A DNA stretch of 64,000 bases from Planctomycetota bacterium (lineage in GTDB: Bacteria > Planctomycetota > B15-G4): contig JAJDEP010000007.1 in the NCBI GenBank assembly GCA_029259715.1, positions 124,001 to 188,000 on the forward strand, given 5' to 3'. The position numbers and the translations under genes are program-made. Position 1 is the stretch's first letter, and each line of letters starts with the position of its first letter. The notes beneath the pieces are model-generated. The model was not told where the DNA came from. It saw nothing but the letters and a program-made list of their open reading frames with translations, and did not search any database. Positions 62,066-64,000 of this stretch are shown piece by piece.

Positions 62066-64000
62066 GGCTTGCTGGGCGTCCACGGAGTCGCGTCCCACCA
62101 GGCGGCGAAACCTCCCGCCGTGGTGCCGAACACCGTCTGGCCATCACGGGAGATGTCGAAGATGCCCGTGTTGGCATCCACTGTCTCGAAACTCAGGACG
62201 CGTTCGCCTGTGTCGACCTCGTAGACGTCGAGGAGCCCGTTGGCCCCGCCGATCAAGCGGGAACCATCGGGTGTGAACAGTCGCGGCGAACTGAGCTTGT
62301 TCTCCCACTCGAAGCGTTCCTCGGACAGGTTCCAGAGCGAGGTCCTGCGCCCCACGATGAGCAGCCGCTTGCCGTCCGGCGAGAAGTGGACCACGCCGCA
62401 CTTGCCCTGGGTCGTCCAACGTCTCAGCTCGCGTCCGGTCACCGCGTCGAGCAGGTAGGCCCGGCGTGCCTCGAAGCCCGCGACTGCTACGAGCGATTCG
62501 TCGGAAGAGACATCCGCCCAGACGATGCGGGCCCCCGGGTACTCGGCGTTCCAGATCGTCGAGCCGGTGCCCACATCGCGGCAGACGACATGATCGGCAT
62601 TGCTCGGGAGGACCATCTTGCGGTCGTCGTCGAAGAAGGCGATGCGGTCGATGCGTCCGCCGGCGGCATGGATCTCCCGCGGCTCGGACAGGTCATCGGC
62701 GGGGTAGATGCGCACACGACCATGGTCTGTGCCCACCGCGATGCGGGTCCCGTCCCGCGTCCACGAAACCGAGAGCAGCTCGTGCTCGCCCGTGACCGAG
62801 TCGAGCACGTCTCCGGTCGCAATGTCGACGATGGCGAGGCGACCATCGAGGGCCACCGTGGCAAGGCGGGTCTGGTCGGGAGAGAGGGCGACGTGGCGCA
62901 CCTGCGTCTGAGACAGTTGGACGCGATTCAGCCGCTCGAAGCGCTCGAGGTCCCACAGCTTGACCTCGGCGATCTGGGCGTCGGCGGTGGTGGATCCGCT
63001 GTGGGATGCCGTGGCGAGCCAGCCCCCATCCGGCGCGTAGGCTGCCGCTGACTGACGGGAGGCGGCCAGTGTGACCGGCCGCTCCCACTGGTCGTCCTCG
63101 CGATACAGGCGCATGAGGCTCCCGGTGCGGACGACGCACTCGCGTCCATCGGGGCGCCACGCGAAAAGATGGCTGTTGTGGATCCCATTCGAGATCGCGA
63201 CGTCTCCGTTGCCATCGCCGAGATCCCGGAGGACGATGGACCCGTCGATGCCCACGGCGAGCCGGCGACCGCCGGGCGCCAGCATCAAGAATCGAAGGTT
63301 CGGCGCCGGCTCGGACAGGTGTGCCAGGCGCGCGCCGGTGCCGTCGTGGACGGAGAGGGTCCAGTCGTCGTGAATGACGACGGCGCGCTCTCCGTCGACC
63401 GACACGGCCTGGAGTGGCCGCTCGAAGCGGAACACGTGTGAGAAGGTGAAGTCGCTGTGGATCGGCGCGGCGGGCATCCCGGGAAGGGGCAAGGGCGGGT
63501 CCGGGAGGCGCTCGCCGGTCTTGAGGTCCCAGGCGCGATTGCCGCCGTCGAGCCCGGACACCTGCAGCGTGCGTCCGTCGGACCACGACAGACCGCTGGT
63601 GCCGAGTTCGATCCATTGCAGGCACTCGGCGCCCTCGCCATCCCAGAGGCCGGCGCGGTTGCCGGAATCGACCGTGACGAGCTTGCCGTCCGGGAGGAAC
63701 ACCACGCTCATGGGACGGTTGCCGACGTTCACCCGGTAGGGCTCGGCGTTGAGGTCGGCGAGCGACCAGACCAGGAGTGAGCCCTGGGCCGTTCCCGCCG
63801 CGAGGCGCGTGCCGTCCGGCGACCATTGCGCCATCAGCACCTCTTCGAACGGCACGACCGGGAGGGACACGTCGCTCTCGTTCAGTCGGCGATGCAGGAA
63901 CGCCCACTCCCAGTTGCGGAATTCGACGGGCGCGCCGGCCAGCCGATCCAGGGCGCGTGAGACGTCGCCGTCCTTGAGTGCCCGCTCGGACATGGCGATG
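62062..64000 (-). CDS. WD40-repeat protein, likely C-terminal part of a Ser/Thr kinase; 5' end outside window
   Basis: The frame is open to the window edge (ATC GCC precede the ATG at 63993), so the start is not seen. The segment ALKDGDVSRALDRLAGAPVEFRNWEWAFLHRRLNESDVSL resembles the linker that joins the kinase and transmembrane parts to the WD40 part in planctomycetal kinases. It is followed by about twelve WD40-type blades (AQWSPDGTRLAAGTAQGSLLVWSLAD, VSWTRDGTRIAVGTDHGRVRIYPADD, VHFSPDGKRLLIVGRRTSLWNL). The propeller is probably a periplasmic or scaffold sensor. The stop overlaps the ECF sigma factor start by ATGA. The kinase domain itself is not visible. Confidence 0.82.
   Translation of the reverse strand, partial: IAMSERALKDGDVSRALDRLAGAPVEFRNWEWAFLHRRLNESDVSLPVVPFEEVLMAQWSPDGTRLAAGTAQGSLLVWSLADLNAEPYRVNVGNRPMSVVFLPDGKLVTVDSGNRAGLWDGEGAECLQWIELGTSGLSWSDGRTLQVSGLDGGNRAWDLKTGERLPDPPLPLPGMPAAPIHSDFTFSHVFRFERPLQAVSVDGERAVVIHDDWTLSVHDGTGARLAHLSEPAPNLRFLMLAPGGRRLAVGIDGSIVLRDLGDGNGDVAISNGIHNSHLFAWRPDGRECVVRTGSLMRLYREDDQWERPVTLAASRQSAAAYAPDGGWLATASHSGSTTADAQIAEVKLWDLERFERLNRVQLSQTQVRHVALSPDQTRLATVALDGRLAIVDIATGDVLDSVTGEHELLSVSWTRDGTRIAVGTDHGRVRIYPADDLSEPREIHAAGGRIDRIAFFDDDRKMVLPSNADHVVCRDVGTGSTIWNAEYPGARIVWADVSSDESLVAVAGFEARRAYLLDAVTGRELRRWTTQGKCGVVHFSPDGKRLLIVGRRTSLWNLSEERFEWENKLSSPRLFTPDGSRLIGGANGLLDVYEVDTGERVLSFETVDANTGIFDISRDGQTVFGTTAGGFAAWWDATPWTPSKP

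Overview
This window is very GC-rich and densely coded. It carries about 57 protein-coding genes on both strands and no gap longer than 300 bases without a gene. I see no tRNA, rRNA, CRISPR array, insertion sequence or integrase. Several traits point to a deep-branching member of Planctomycetota, possibly near the Poly30/Pla163/Saltatorellus-type genomes. These are an ECF sigma factor gene coupled to a WD40 protein that looks like the C-terminus of a planctomycetal Ser/Thr kinase, exported beta-helix, FG-GAP and beta-propeller proteins, an exported C-terminal module ending in ASNAVRGLVP, a divergent RpoZ, and CMP-Kdo synthesis. The assignment is inferred from family memory, not from a search.

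Layout. 1-1.8 kb: a truncated thioredoxin-like gene and an exported protein with an eroded zinc-peptidase motif. 1.9-6.4 kb (minus): a stop/start-coupled operon of lipoprotein, kdsB, pyrG, DUF1844 and a GT4 glycosyltransferase; it links CTP synthesis to CMP-Kdo and faces a divergent Kdo/RIO-like kinase. 7.2-10.4 kb: LysM protein, anmK (peptidoglycan recycling) and an MTA phosphorylase. 11.3-15 kb (minus): GT2, ornithine cyclodeaminase-like, YkgJ-like and aldehyde dehydrogenase genes. 15.3-26.5 kb: a surface-glycan and membrane region with a giant YfhO-like protein, DgkA, a GT2-methyltransferase-GT-C operon ending in an enoyl-CoA hydratase, an SDR, a membrane protein, a methyltransferase and another GT2. 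26.6-33.3 kb: gspK, then a housekeeping run of DAHP synthase, tpiA, secG, pyrE, yicC, gmk and rpoZ. 33.3-37.8 kb: a PilZ protein divergent from ftsK, then a DoxX-family gene. 37.9-50.4 kb: an alkaline-phosphatase-superfamily lipoprotein coupled to an adenylate cyclase, a beta-helix protein, a cysteine-rich cassette that includes a 42-residue poly-Cys peptide, a lipoprotein hydrolase, and FG-GAP and BNR propeller proteins. 50.5-58.5 kb: rimO, pgsA, pgpA, a HAMP-SpoIIE phosphatase, a MazG-like gene, priA and ogt. 58.7-64 kb: a beta-helix protein, a tandem lipoprotein pair, and the ECF sigma factor with the WD40 protein, which runs off the window.

Two patterns run through the region. Neighbouring genes are very often joined by ATGA, GTGA or TGATG overlaps, implying translational coupling inside operons. 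In contrast, several first genes of transcription units have a TANNNT -10-like hexamer only 6-7 bases before the start codon, on both strands and without a Shine-Dalgarno sequence. That is the geometry expected for leaderless mRNAs. The most unusual single locus is the cysteine-rich cassette at 43.8-44.5 kb.
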